DNA of 64,000 nucleotides. Source: Moringa oleifera. Its lineage: Eukaryota; Streptophyta; Magnoliopsida; Brassicales; Moringaceae. This document shows positions 11,905 through 33,545 of this stretch, one piece after another. The position numbers were made by a program, and so were the translations under genes. Location: positions 64,501 through 128,500 of the forward strand of contig JAJFZO010000747.1 of NCBI GenBank assembly GCA_021397835.1, in the 5' to 3' direction. The stretch's first letter is position 1. Each line of letters begins with the position of its first letter. The notes beneath the pieces are model-generated. The model ran no database searches. It had not been told where the DNA came from and worked only from the letters and a program-made list of their open reading frames with translations.

Positions 11905-14790
11905 ATGAAATGTTGCAGACAGACGTACATGGGTGTTATTGCTGAGTTCTGAAATTTGAAAGCATTACATGACTGGCTATTGTTTTCTGGGGAAAGAATG
12001 CAAAATGGAGCTAAGAATGATAATACTTGAAAGTGGAGCCCAATAGCTAGCACAAAAACAGCAAGCACTCTAATCAAAGGAGCAATGGGCTATTGCCTGT
12101 AGTCATGGGCCTGCTGGCCGGTGGGAAGGGGAGAGGGGAGGGAGCCCATTGTCCATGTTTCGAAAAGGCTATCGTGTGTGTACTGATATATACACGGAGA
12201 GAACCACCCCTCAGGGCTGCAAAGGAGGAAATTGCGAAATTCAAGCGGGCGCATGGTAAGGAGGAGGAGCTCGCTTCGAGGTTCCATGCTGCCTGTCTCT
12301 GCCAGCTCGTGCCTGAGAGAATATAGGTGACTCTTCCTAAGCCATTTCTCAACTCAAAATCTCTATTTTCATCTGTTTCCTCTTTCTCTTATTGGCCTTG
12401 GGAAATTTGAGGGTTTTCCGGAAAGGAAGAATACCAGACGACTTCATTCCTCCAACTATTGATGATAACGGCAATAATAGAAAAAGTCGTGAGTTTGATG
12501 CTAAACATGAACTCCAAACCTCACTTGATTGCTGATTCGCTTGGGGTATTAATCAGTCAATTTTTCCCTTTACTAAGGAAGTTGGTCGGTTTTCTATGAA
12601 GGAAAACACAAACTAGTTTATGTTGCATTGATAAAGGTGAAACTCTCAAATAATTTAACTGAACTGGCGTTTCCATCGGTGGTAGTATATATCTTCCTAG
12701 AAAGATGCATGCATGCATACCAGGTGCCAAGTCTGTGGCTTCTCTCCTTGTTTTAAATGTGATTCATTTCAAAGTTTTCAGACATGGTGGATGAGTGCAT
12801 TGCCGACAGTTATGAAGTATCTCGCAGGCGATGTTTGGAGGAAAATATGAAAAGATTTGAGATCAGTTGATACTTAATGGGTTCTATCATAAGGACAAAG
12901 GATATTATTTGGATGTATCCCTTTTTGCTTATGGAGCCACAACTGCTCTGCCTAGCTATTTACTCCGTGTTTCTTTGATTCAAGGATTTAGGAATTGCCA
13001 AAATTTCCAAGAGTTTGACAGACCTTTCCAACCCTGACAAAAGGTCCCAGGTAAAGTGCACTTCTCCAGCAGTCATTAAAAAAGAAAAAGAAAAACGGAA
13101 ATCTATTTACTCATCTTGGTTGTATGATGTTGTTTCATGCACCAGCCACACTCTTCAAAACTAAAACGGAAGACCAATTACACTTTGGAACCAAGACGAT
13201 CATCCCGTGCCCCTAACACTGTTTCTTCTTATTGGGATGATGTGAGTACTTGATGTTCTGTCAGGAATTACATGTGATAATGTCAAAATATGCCTGAATT
13301 GTGGAAGAAAGAGTGCCGTTTGGAGTTTTTTCTGTGTGGTAGTTCTAACATGGTTTTGAGAACATGAGAATTGCTTCTTATGATTCTTTGTTGCTTGTTT
13401 CCACTACAGGTGGACATAGGCCTTCCAGCTGTGCGGAAGAGGTCAAGATCAAATTCATCATTCTGTGTGGATGCTTGCAGAACTGCTTCTTATGAAGAAA
13501 AGGCGCAAGTGTTTAAGGTTGCAGAGGAATTCCAAAGCAGTCTGCAAGATGCAATCCATCTTTTGCCAAATCAATGCTTCCCTCTCATGTTTATAGGGGA
13601 TTTTGGTTGGTAAGTTGCATAGAAGGAAACTTTATTCAGGAATACGGATGTCCCTTATTTAGGAGCTTCAAAAGCACATTCTAGGCTTCATTATTCTCTA
13701 ACCTGACTGGGCGTAATTGCAAGGGACTTCCTACCAAGTTCTGTGAGGATCATCTTTCTGAAGCAACAACAGATATTGTACTGGAGGATGAAGATGGCAT
13801 GGAATGTGGTGCTACTTACATTGGCAAAAGAACTGCACTAAGTGGTGGCTGGAGAGGCTTTGCACTGGATCATAAGTTGGATGATGGTGATGCATTGGTA
13901 TTCTAATTGATTCAACCAATGAGATTAAAGGTAGGCTGGACACTAGTGATGTTAACTGTGTAAGGACCAACTTGCACTTCCCTCTACCGGTTGCCTTCTT
14001 TTTATGCTAAAGCATCTATGACATACATTGCTTCACTAAAAAACATACTCTTTAATTTCTTACATTTAGATTTTCACTCTATGACACCAATGGAAGTGTA
14101 ATATCTTATTTTGAGGATAAATGATTCAATTCAATTTTCTTACATAACCCTCTCAATACCTTTTCCATGTGATTTTCATCTTAACTTCATAGACATAACA
14201 ACTTTATTTTTATTATCCTTGAGCTCGAACATCAAAGCTGTGTGCTGTAGTTTGTTATATTTCATCTTTCATATGCATTGAAGCAGGTAGTATGCATGAT
14301 TGACTGGAAGGATAACACTGTTAGTGGTGCTTTGTTTCTGTGTACTAATTATTTACGCACTTTGTTGATAGCCATCTATGAGTGGATTTGAATTTGCTTA
14401 ATCTTTGGACAGATGAGATATACTGTGGTGTCCCCACAGGTTTACATATTTAGAGGCAAAAGTGAATAAGGATTAGCTGCTGGTGCCAAAAAGGAAAAAA
14501 GAGACATCGAGAAGGCTGGCTTGCAATCAAGTCAGACCCAGAAGGAAGAGCAACCTACTGCTTTTCTTAGTGTTCAAATACCAGCGGATTTTAAGCCAAG
14601 GAAAAAAGATCGATCTATTAGGCGGAAATTTCTAAGGCATAAATTGAAGTGATAAATGAAAGTCTTGAACCTCTGAAGGTTTTATGAAAGAATGAATGTG
14701 CAAGGATGGGGAAGCCCTTGCAGCATTCTTCTGGTAGGTGCTCCAAAATTTCAAACAAGCTTAGTTATTACATGAAAAGGTACCCCCCTT
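11905..14790. repeat. Tandem segmental duplication, copy 2 (holds the B3 pseudogene)
   Basis: This is the downstream copy of the 8.28-11.70 kb block, same orientation, shortened by several deletions. It keeps the site II promoter motifs (12086-12091, 12106-12111) and the leader. Copy boundaries are by eye and good to perhaps 50 bp. Confidence 0.85.
12784..14652 (+). pseudogene. B3 (REM-type) pseudogene, tandem copy of the upstream B3 gene
   Basis: Exon-by-exon homology to the intact gene is clear, but the frame is broken many times. The donor of the first exon has changed from GT to AT at 12862-12863, so translation would run into a TGA directly after it. The intron between exons 4 and 5 has been lost with flanking coding bases near 13465-13475. 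One A is missing at about 13553, shifting the frame before the B3 domain. A TAA at 13904-13906 interrupts the B3 core where the intact copy has Glu. The last exon has lost about 36 bp and carries another early stop (about 14467). The promoter motifs and 5' leader look undamaged, so it may still be transcribed. It is a unitary decaying duplicate rather than a processed pseudogene, because other introns are kept. Confidence 0.92.
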
Positions 14791-15441
14791 TTGGAACTAT
14801 GGCTACTCTGTGTAATACATGTGAAGACATGATTTGGCCTGGAAATGCCCCCAAATTTCAGAGAGTAATATGTAAGTTATGCTTGTTACGACTGTGAATG
14901 CCTCTCCTTTCTTGTAATGCCTTGATGCCATCTTCCCACAGCACTTTGCAACAGTTAAGGACCACCAAAAGAATCTACCAAGTCTATATGCTGGCATGGT
15001 ACATGACTTGCAATCTCTACCATTATTATGCTCATATACAGAATATAGAAGTAAAAAATTATTGTAACTAAATATGAGTTAAATCAATTCTCAAACTGAA
15101 ACCAAAACCCAAAGCTATCAGCAGCTGTGATCCCCATGAGCCTAAATGAGCAACCGGCTGAACCCACCCCCCTTCTAAAGATATCATCTTCATGAATCAG
15201 ATAATAATGAAGACAACAGAACAAGCATTAATCTTAAACATTGAACAAACATTAAGGAATTGCAAAACATGATAGCTTAGCAAATTCAGGACAGAAATAA
15301 AAATTTGAAATTCAGCAAAATCCCTAAACAGAAGATTCAGTACCAAGAATGCTCAAAATTCTTAAATAATCCATACTCAAATCACATTGGACACACTAAT
15401 AAAATTCTGAAACTAAGTTCTATGCTCTTGTTTCAAAGAGT
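14653..15441. other. Intergenic: converging 3' ends of the B3 pseudogene and RPL10
   Basis: No gene is seen. The right part (about 15.1-15.44 kb) should be the 3' UTR of RPL10 on the minus strand. Confidence 0.5.
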
Positions 15442-17400
<1,959 letters not shown>

Positions 17401-17439
17401 GGCGACCTCTTGCTATGGTAAACCTGCGGCTCTGGATAG

Positions 17440-17576
17440 AAACCCTAAAACTGACAGAAGGGAAGGCGTAGCTGGTTTATATAGAGATGGGTCTTAAAAA
17501 ACCTAACACGTTTTGACCCGCTTCGTAGGTGTGCGCTTGCGTCACAATTTTTGTTGTCCAAGATTGCTAGATGGGC
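17440..17576 (-). promoter_or_regulatory. RPL10 promoter: telo-box, TATA box and site II motif
   Basis: AAACCCTAA at 17440-17448 is a telo-box within about 50 bp upstream of the RPL10 start. A TATATAAA motif (minus strand) lies near 17477-17484 and a TGGGCC at about 17571-17576. Family knowledge: telo-boxes with site II motifs are typical of plant ribosomal protein promoters. The function here is inferred from this combination. Confidence 0.6.
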
Positions 17577-17639
17577 CTATTCTTAAGTAAGTAGGTCCAA
17601 TCCAACAAAAGACTCATCTTTTCTGAAATCTTTTCAGCA

Positions 17640-18375
17640 TGTTTGGTTGGTAAGAATATCAATTTTTTTTACTTTATTTCATATAAAATTATTTTTTCAA
17701 TATTTGATTCATTTTTATTACAGAATTATAATTCTTCAAGAAATTGCTATTCCATGAAAATAGGAATTGCTATATTTTTCTATTCCCAACATACCTTTGA
17801 TAAAATTTTTAAATTACTATATATATATATAATAACAACTTTATTTTTTAAAAATAATTTACCAAAAAATAAAAAATATTATTATTATCAAAATATTAAT
17901 TATTATTAATATTAATTTTATAATATTGATATTTAAAAATAAAAAATAATTATTAACATATCATTTAGTTAATATTATTATAATAATAACATCTTTTTTA
18001 TTTTTTAAAATAATTTATCAAAAAAGAAAAAAATATTACTTTTATTAAAATATTAATTAAATTTAATTTTAATTTTATAATATTAATATTTAAAAATAAA
18101 AATAATTATTAATATATTATTTAGTTAATATTATTTTAATAAAAATTAATTAAATTATAATTAATTTAATTAAAGGGTATACTAATCTTTTAAACTTGCT
18201 TCAATTACTTTCCTAACTTATTCTTTGATTATCCAAACATATGAAAACGAATTCATACTCTATTCAATTCCAATAAACTAAACATAATAATGCTTATTCT
18301 TTTTTATTTCTTCTATTTTTTATTCTCAAAAAATACATTTTCTATTCTTTCTCTATTCTATTCCATGAACTAAAC
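17640..18375. repeat. Very AT-rich element with internal tandem duplication; possible MITE
   Basis: This block of about 740 bp is almost all A and T. Inside it two direct repeats of about 150 bp lie end to end (about 17830-17980 and 17981-18135), sharing TTTAGTTAATATTATT at their right ends. The outer ends look like imperfect inverted repeats: the left begins CATGTTTGGTTGGTAAGAATA, and the right, read on the minus strand, begins ACATGTTTAGTTCATGGAATA. Length, AT content and end structure suggest a non-autonomous DNA transposon. No coding capacity or clear target site duplication was seen. Confidence 0.5.
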
Positions 18376-18884
18376 ATGTCATCATGGCATTACGTCCCCC
18401 CTCAGCCTGTATACCAAGGAAGAAAGGCTTCCTCCCTCATCCCACAAAATTTGCTTGGTTAATCGGGAAGAAATCATGCATCCCCTCTTCCCCTCCCCCC
18501 ACCCCCAACCAAAAAAATAAAAAATATAAAAAAAATGAAACACTAATGCTGCTTTGGTTTCTGGATGGTTATACTTGGACAAGTGAAAAATAAAGAAAAA
18601 AGAAAAAGAAGTTCCACAGTATTGTGTATCTGACTTTCTTCAACAGATTTTGGTATAAAACTTCAGGATTCCTCAAGGATGTTAACATTACATTTCATAG
18701 TTTCACCAATACTGATACTACAACAGAATACCCGTCACCCTGTCACAGAGAGATCCCATTACAAATGACTGAAATGTCAAGCACTACACTGCCATTACTA
18801 CTACCACTACCGGAATCAAGAATGGAAAAGCAAAGGAAAATGTCAGCAACAGTTCTTCTTTTGCTTATAATTTGTCCTAGTTTT
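18376..18884. other. Intergenic and 3' UTR of the LRR-VIII receptor kinase
   Basis: No gene is seen. The right part should be the 3' UTR of the minus-strand receptor kinase. Confidence 0.45.
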
Positions 18885-27389
<8,505 letters not shown>

Positions 27390-27446
27390 CCTTAGAATGC
27401 GTGAGTCACCAGAACTAGGAAGCTTTGAAGTATCCAAAAATTATGC

Positions 27447-27693
27447 CTGATAACAACAGGGAAGAGGCAATTACAAGTGAGATTTAAAATGAGCCCCATA
27501 ACATAACTCATGCCTAAGAAAAAAGAAAAAGAAACAACAGAAACCACCAAGCACTTGAAACCAAGGAGGAAAATTACTCAAATTCTCTTTGTAAGCAGTT
27601 AAAGAAAGCAATAAAGCAAACTAATTCTAAAGAAATACAGGACAAAAGAAAAGAGGGGAGGGTGCGTACCAGAAAGAACAGAGAGATCCTTAC
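27447..27693 (-). other. Probable 5' UTR intron of the LRR-VIII receptor kinase
   Basis: Read on the minus strand, a leader ending TCTCTG is followed by GTAAGG (donor at 27692-27693), and a TTATCAG acceptor ends at 27447, about 57 bases before the start codon. Inferred from splice consensus only. Confidence 0.5.
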
Positions 27694-27837
27694 CAGAGAG
27701 AAACTGAATTCTTGAGGGAGACAAAAACAGTGCAAGGAGTGATGATGGGGTTGAGCTTGCAAATATGGAAACAGAAACTTTGATTTTGGTTGCTCTCTGA
27801 CCAGGTCGCCATACCAAATGCTGCAAGGATTGATTTT

Positions 27838-29889
27838 GATAATATGATTATGGTAAATTGGTGATGAGGTTAGCCATCTCTTTCATTTACCTTGTCTTTC
27901 AATAAATAATACGTTAATGGGATTGGCAGTCTTGACTTTCTGGGAAAGTTGAAGGTTCAGTAATTTTAAGCGGACAAATAAACTCGTTAGGTGCCAGGGC
28001 CAACTGCTAAAGACAGGGACTCAGCACTCAGCGGGGTGATTCTTGGTTCCACGAATGTGAACGTACATGTGATACATTTCACATTCAAGTGTGAAAGGTC
28101 ATTTTTAGTTCTTCTCATATTGAAAAAGTAAGAACCTGAAGATATTTTTAGTTTTTAAAGCTCGTAGTATAGTGAAATTGAATCTTGTAATGTTTTCTGC
28201 CAAAAACATTCTAACATCATGTGATTTTCCATAGGCAAAGAAGGAATGGCTTAAAGCATTCATAAGTTGTCAAATATGATCCAGAAACTGCTTGTCATTC
28301 ATTAATGTTTGCCCAAGTAGATGGGTGAAGTAGGTGTTCGTCATTTATAATCCCAAACCACTTAACTATTCCAATAAATGGTCGGACAAGAAAGCCTCTA
28401 TTTCAATACTATAAATAATTTGCATTATCCGATAAAGACTACAAAATTCAAGTGATAATGTAGTCAAATGAGTTTTTTTTTTTCTCTTATCGCAATATTT
28501 TTATTTTAAAAAAAAAAACACAAAAAGTTGAAAGATGGTGAATAACTTGTGACGTACACGTGTATCGGACATTTACAAACTCAGCGCAGAGGAATGTTCA
28601 GATTCTGTCTGTCAAGCTACAAGCGATGATTGGTTTGCAGTTCCCAAAATTCAAATGCTTTACCAGGGCACCACCCCACAGATTAGAAAAGAAGCAGAAG
28701 TTTGAAGCATCGATCAGGGCTGATTGGTCAAAGATAGCTGGGGATTGAAGAGCGGGTGAAGCATCTATCTGCGTTCAGATTGAACTGCTTTTGATTATTA
28801 AAACTTAATTTTAATGATTTCCTACTTTAATGATGACGCAAAGGAGCAGTAGGCTGCCTAGATCATGCTTAAATTGGTGTATAAGGATAGCAAGGCAAGC
28901 TTGAGGGCAAAGTAATTCAACAGTTGGGTGTCATACCAGTGCAGCATGCTTTTCTTGTGTTTTGGACAAGATGTGTAATCATACAGGCAGCGAACTTTTA
29001 GTCCTAACTATTAAGCAAGCGACGATAGCAGGTTTTTGTATTCTGGTTGGTTTACCATTAGCATGACCTGGTTCTGGTCTGCCAATAGGACCTCATAAGC
29101 TACTAATATGACCATGGCAACGAGGTAACTTGAGGTCAATTATACTTGTGCTGGCCTCTCCAGAATCTGCGGTGGTTACTCCAAATGACTGATACTGATC
29201 TGGGAATCACAAGTTGTCAAACAAGACTTCAACTGTGCATCTTTTAAGTTCACTTTCTTGGTAGCATTCGACACATAATGATCCCGATGTTTGCTTTGCT
29301 AGGTATCTATGGATCGTTGAATAGCTCGTGTTTAGGAGTTTTCCTGGATAACCATCTGGCTGCCAGCCACGGGAGATTTTTGCTGCAGTGTCAGCTTGCT
29401 GGATTGCAATGTGAATGGAAGCAAAAGAACATCTCAGAACAATTGAAAATCAGCCAATTAACTTCACAGATCAGACAGTCTAATATCGTGGCAAAAGAAA
29501 TTGCGCCCTGCTAAATCACACGACAAAGAAGAGCATGGTCCCCAGCCCACTGATCCAGAGTCAAATATGCAAATAGATACAGTGGACGTGAAAGTGTGTG
29601 CTTCTTGTCTGGACTTGCACATGGTTGAATGGATATCAATTCTGCTTGAGCCAATGGCTACAAACCTGAAAGTTAAACAATCTGTCTTTCTTTTGACATA
29701 TTCTTGATGTTCAATATTAGAGAACTGAATTCCTTCATGAATTCACGCATTGAACCCATTTGCTTCAAGTGTTGTAGTTATTCGCTAGCTATGAACGATG
29801 TGTTGCATGGTAAAAATTGCTTCTTTAATTCCTTTTTGAGTGCTTTCTACAAATGGATACTAGGTCTTCCCATGATAGCATCATGTACC
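27838..29889. other. Intergenic, no recognised gene
   Basis: About 2 kb upstream of the receptor kinase leader. Short frames (for example 28560-28748 and 29278-29514) show no family resemblance. I see no repeat structure or RNA gene here. Confidence 0.45.
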
Positions 29890-30250
29890 ATCACAACTTA
29901 GTATTACCAGATAAGTACATCGATATGATTATTACCTAGTCATTTTTAGGTACTCGAACAGCTTTAAAGTAATGCTCCATGTCTCATAAAAAGTTCTCCA
30001 ACTCCTTGGTGTTTCCCTCTCCAAAGAACGACTTTGGTTCCAGAATCTTTAACTTAGCTACAGGTTCGTTTTTACTGTTGAGGCATGGGGAGCCGTTTTC
30101 AGTAACTTGATCTCGGTCTTAAGGCTCCTCACAATCTCCTTGAGGGTTCCGATGTTCTCTTCTATTAAGGATTATCACTGGACAACTATCTCCATCAACT
30201 CAGCCAACATGCATGTCAATCCCTCCATTAACTCATTTCCTCTTGGCATG
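29890..30250 (-). mobile_element. Ty3/gypsy gag fragment (degenerate)
   Basis: Read on the minus strand, a degenerate frame shows a gag-like block (PKSFFGEGNTKELENF, then MEHYFKAVRVP) that resembles plant Ty3/gypsy capsid regions. Stops and frame breaks are present, so it is non-functional. The fragment ends near 30.25 kb, where integrase-like sequence starts on the opposite strand. Confidence 0.65.
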
Positions 30251-30254
30251 GAGC

Positions 30255-31400
30255 CTTTGCAGCGATTAGATCCATCACAAGTTTGAGTGAAAGTGGTGAT
30301 CGCTTTGATATCAAATTGATGTCGATGGATTTCATCGTGGGCTTCTTAAACGTAAAGGAACTATCTGCTATAATAATGATTATTGATAGGTTCTCAAAGT
30401 ATACTATCTTTGTTCTTATTACTATAGCATGTCTAGCTAACATGGTCACTAAGATGTTTTTCAAACATGTCATTGAATTGTTTGGGTTGCTGAAAGACAT
30501 TGTGAATGAAAGAGATGCCAGGTTCACAGGAAGATTATGGACAGTATTGCTAAACATGATGGGAACATAACTCAAATTTTCCACAGCAAATCGTCTGCAG
30601 ATAAATGGACAAACGGAGAAGGTAGATAGCTTGCTAGAGGAGTATTTGTGACACTATGTGACCATAAGCCAAAGGGATTGGTTAGATGCAGCGTAGTTCT
30701 GCTACAACATCCATCACTTGTCATCAACTAGTCTAAGTCCTGTAAAGCTGGCTTTCGTGCAACAACCAACGATGCCCCATGAGATAGCTAAGCTGAAGAG
30801 CCAAAGGAACTGCCCAGTAACCTACCACTATGCTCAGGATAAGTAAGAGTTAATTGGCCAGGCGAGGGATAGCTTTTTTAAGGCAAAAAAGCGTATGAAG
30901 AAATATATTAACAAAAAAAGACGGGATACTGAGTTCTAAGTTGAAGAAAAAGTGCTACTAAAGCTGACACCCCAAATTTAAAAGAAAATCACGAAGAAAT
31001 GAGTTCATTGAGGCCTTATCCTAAGGTATGTTAGACTATTCAAAATCGAAAAAAAAGTTGGAGTAGTATCTTATAGGTTGAACCTATCGTAACATCTAAA
31101 AATGCACCCAACATTCCACGTGAGCTTCCTCAAAGAGTTCTAAGAAGATACTAATCGCGAACACAAGCAAGCTAAGCATGCACGCCAGTAACTCGAGTTT
31201 AATTTGACAATGAGATAGAAAAGATTCTTAATCACTGAATAAAGGGCTATAGTAAGATGAATCAGAGGACATACTACTTAGTCTAGTGGAAAGGCAACAG
31301 TGAGGTAGATGAAAGTTGGGAAAAAGATACTACATTGTGGCAATTCAAAGACCTGATCAAGGCATACCATAAAACTAGGCCAACGAAGATGTTGTGGTCT
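30255..31400 (+). mobile_element. Ty3/gypsy integrase and chromodomain remnant (degenerate)
   Basis: Plus-strand sequence keeps integrase core landmarks (SMDFIVGFL, then IDRFSKYTIF near 30.39 kb, and NGQTEKVDSLLEEYL near 30.6 kb). Chromodomain-like pieces follow near 31.27-31.37 kb (YLV.WKGN, then ESWEKDTTLWQF). Frame breaks and stops are scattered through it, so it is an old inactive copy. No intact reverse transcriptase or RNase H was seen upstream. The 3' side runs into a purine-rich tract and an LTR. Confidence 0.75.
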
Positions 31401-31551
31401 TTTGATGGGGTGGTTTGTCAGATCCTTGAATATGAGTGCTAAGGCATAGGTGTGGTGTGCCTTACTTTATGCCCGAACCTAAAAGTGTGGACGGACCACG
31501 CTAATAAGCCAAGACGCATGAGTTAGATATAGAAACAAATGTGGGAGACTT

Positions 31552-32435
31552 TGTTAGAAACTGAGTTTCATATTCATGGTGGTGAGATAAGTTGATGAGT
31601 TGGGAACGTCGTGAAATAGGAGATGAAGAGCACGAATTGACCCAAAAGCCCGCTTAAGGGAAAAGCGACAGAGATGCCTCGGACAAGCACCAGCACATGG
31701 TGGTCCAAAGATGTCTAATGATGGGAACACAAGATGAAAATCGGGAGCCCAACTTAGCATGGCTAAAAGATCTAGCAAGTGAAGATATTTTATAAAGAAT
31801 AACATGGCTATTGGCTAAAGGATTGTTAAAGCAGTAGAAGGATAAGAAAGAAATGTTTATCCCGAAAGCCAACAAGAGATAAGGCTCTAGTAAATTCCTA
31901 AATGAAAACCACTTTTTCAAACTTATTCAAATCGGTAGAAAATGAATAAGAGGGCTTAGAGAAGGCTGTAAAGGAAATAAGATCCTTGACCCATGGAGAG
32001 TCTTTGCGAGAGAAGAATGCAATCTAAATTTTGAAGATAAGCCTCAACGAGATAAAGATCCGTGATCAAGATTAGCTGGCCAATCTTAAAAACGTGAGAT
32101 AACAAAGAGAGAGTGTTTGAGTAGGATACTCCTCAATTAGTATAAAAAAAGAGCTTGGGTTCAATTGTAAACACATCGAGTAATATAAATTCAAGTGTGT
32201 GGGTAGCTAGAGGCTAGATAATCTTAGTGAGATCTTTGTTTTGCAAAAGAGTTTCTTTATTTCTAATAAATGTTGAGAAAGAGTTCTCATAATACTTGTT
32301 TCCCTTACTTTGCTTTTGCATTACCTTGTCTCTTATTCTGCTTTTGGAATGGGCTTCGAAAGAGGGCTGGCTAGGTGGATGCACTTAGCGCCATCACATT
32401 AGAGTTGCACGAATCCTGCAATTGATTGCGTTACA
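31552..32435 (+). mobile_element. LTR (3' LTR of the gypsy remnant), about 884 bp
   Basis: The sequence starts TGTTAGAAACTG just after a purine-rich AATGTGGGAGACTT tract and ends TGATTGCGTTACA, giving the TG...CA ends expected of an LTR. An AATAAA-type signal lies near 32.26 kb, in the right place for an R region. It follows the chromodomain end of the gypsy remnant in the correct order. The matching 5' LTR is not in the window. Confidence 0.65.
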
Positions 32436-32442
32436 GTTTGGC

Positions 32443-32577
32443 AAAAAAGGGTATAAAGCAAGGTTAGTAGTGAAATGCTTTCAATAAAAAGAAGGTATTG
32501 ACTACATAAAGATTTTCTCTCTAATAGTTAAGTTAACTACAATCAGAACAGTGTTGAGTATATGTGGAGATAAATTT
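32443..32577 (+). mobile_element. Ty1/copia reverse transcriptase fragment
   Basis: A frame running from about 32.45 to 32.58 kb shows RT landmarks of copia elements (YKARLVVK, KEGIDYIKIFS, VKLTTIRTVLS) with one internal stop. It begins directly after the end of the gypsy LTR, so the gypsy copy probably landed in, or beside, an older copia element. Confidence 0.75.
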
Positions 32578-33545
32578 ACTTAGAAGGATATTTTAAGGTT
32601 TTCACATATGTATTGTTAGCTTTGGGCTTTATTATATGAAAAAAAAAATTCTTATCCATGTAAGTATAATAGAGAGAATGGGTGAGTCTCGCAGCAACAT
32701 CAATATGGATATATGATTGGCAACTAAATATTTTTAAAAAATATAAATTTACCTTTTTACTACTCCAAATAACTTTTTTTAACACTCCCTTTACTATAAT
32801 AAAGCATTAAAACTCTCATTCATTCCCTCTATTATATTTACATGGGTAAAAATCCTCTTTTTATATAATAAAGCCCAAAACTAATAGTACATATGTGATG
32901 GATTAAATATCAAATTCTTAAAACCCAAAAGCAATAATAATAGAAGTAAGAAACAATTAAACAATCACAAGAATATACTTATAGTAGTTCATCCTTAATT
33001 AAAAGTTACATTCACTTTGCAGTCACTGTAGAAAACCTTTTAACTAGAGAAAAATAGTTACAAATTCCTATGGTTTATTCATATAAATTTCTTCTTTCAA
33101 ATCACCACGAAGAAAAGCTATTTTTACATTTATTTACTATAGATGCAAATCTTTCTGAATCACTAAATCAAGTACTATTTGTTGAAAATTTGACAATCAA
33201 ATTCCTAATTGATGGATTAAATATCCAATCTCTAAAATTCGAAAATAATAATAATAAAAATAAGAAAAAATTAAACAATTACAAGAATACAAGATTTAAA
33301 GTGGGTTCACCTTCAATTGAGAATTACATCTACTTTACAATCACTGCAAAAATTATTGAGTACATATGAAAACAAATTTACTTAAAAGAGTATTTTAAGG
33401 TTTTCATATATCTATTGTTAGCTTTGGACTTTGTTATATAAAAGAAAAATTTTTATTCATGTAAATATAAAAAAAAAAGACTAAGTGAGAGTTCTAAAGT
33501 TTTATTATAATAAAAAAAAAGTCAAAAAAATAATCATATTTTTTG
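32570..33545. repeat. Cluster of direct and inverted repeats, AT-rich
   Basis: Unit A (about 32570-32700, containing TTGTTAGCTTTGGGCTTTAT) recurs inverted at about 32760-32910 and direct at about 33360-33540. A second unit C (about 32898-33050, with GATGGATTAAATAT) recurs direct at about 33210-33355. The order is A, inverted A, C, C', A''. Similarity is roughly 80 percent by eye. The cluster follows the copia RT fragment and may be part of that element or of a separate transposon. Confidence 0.7.
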
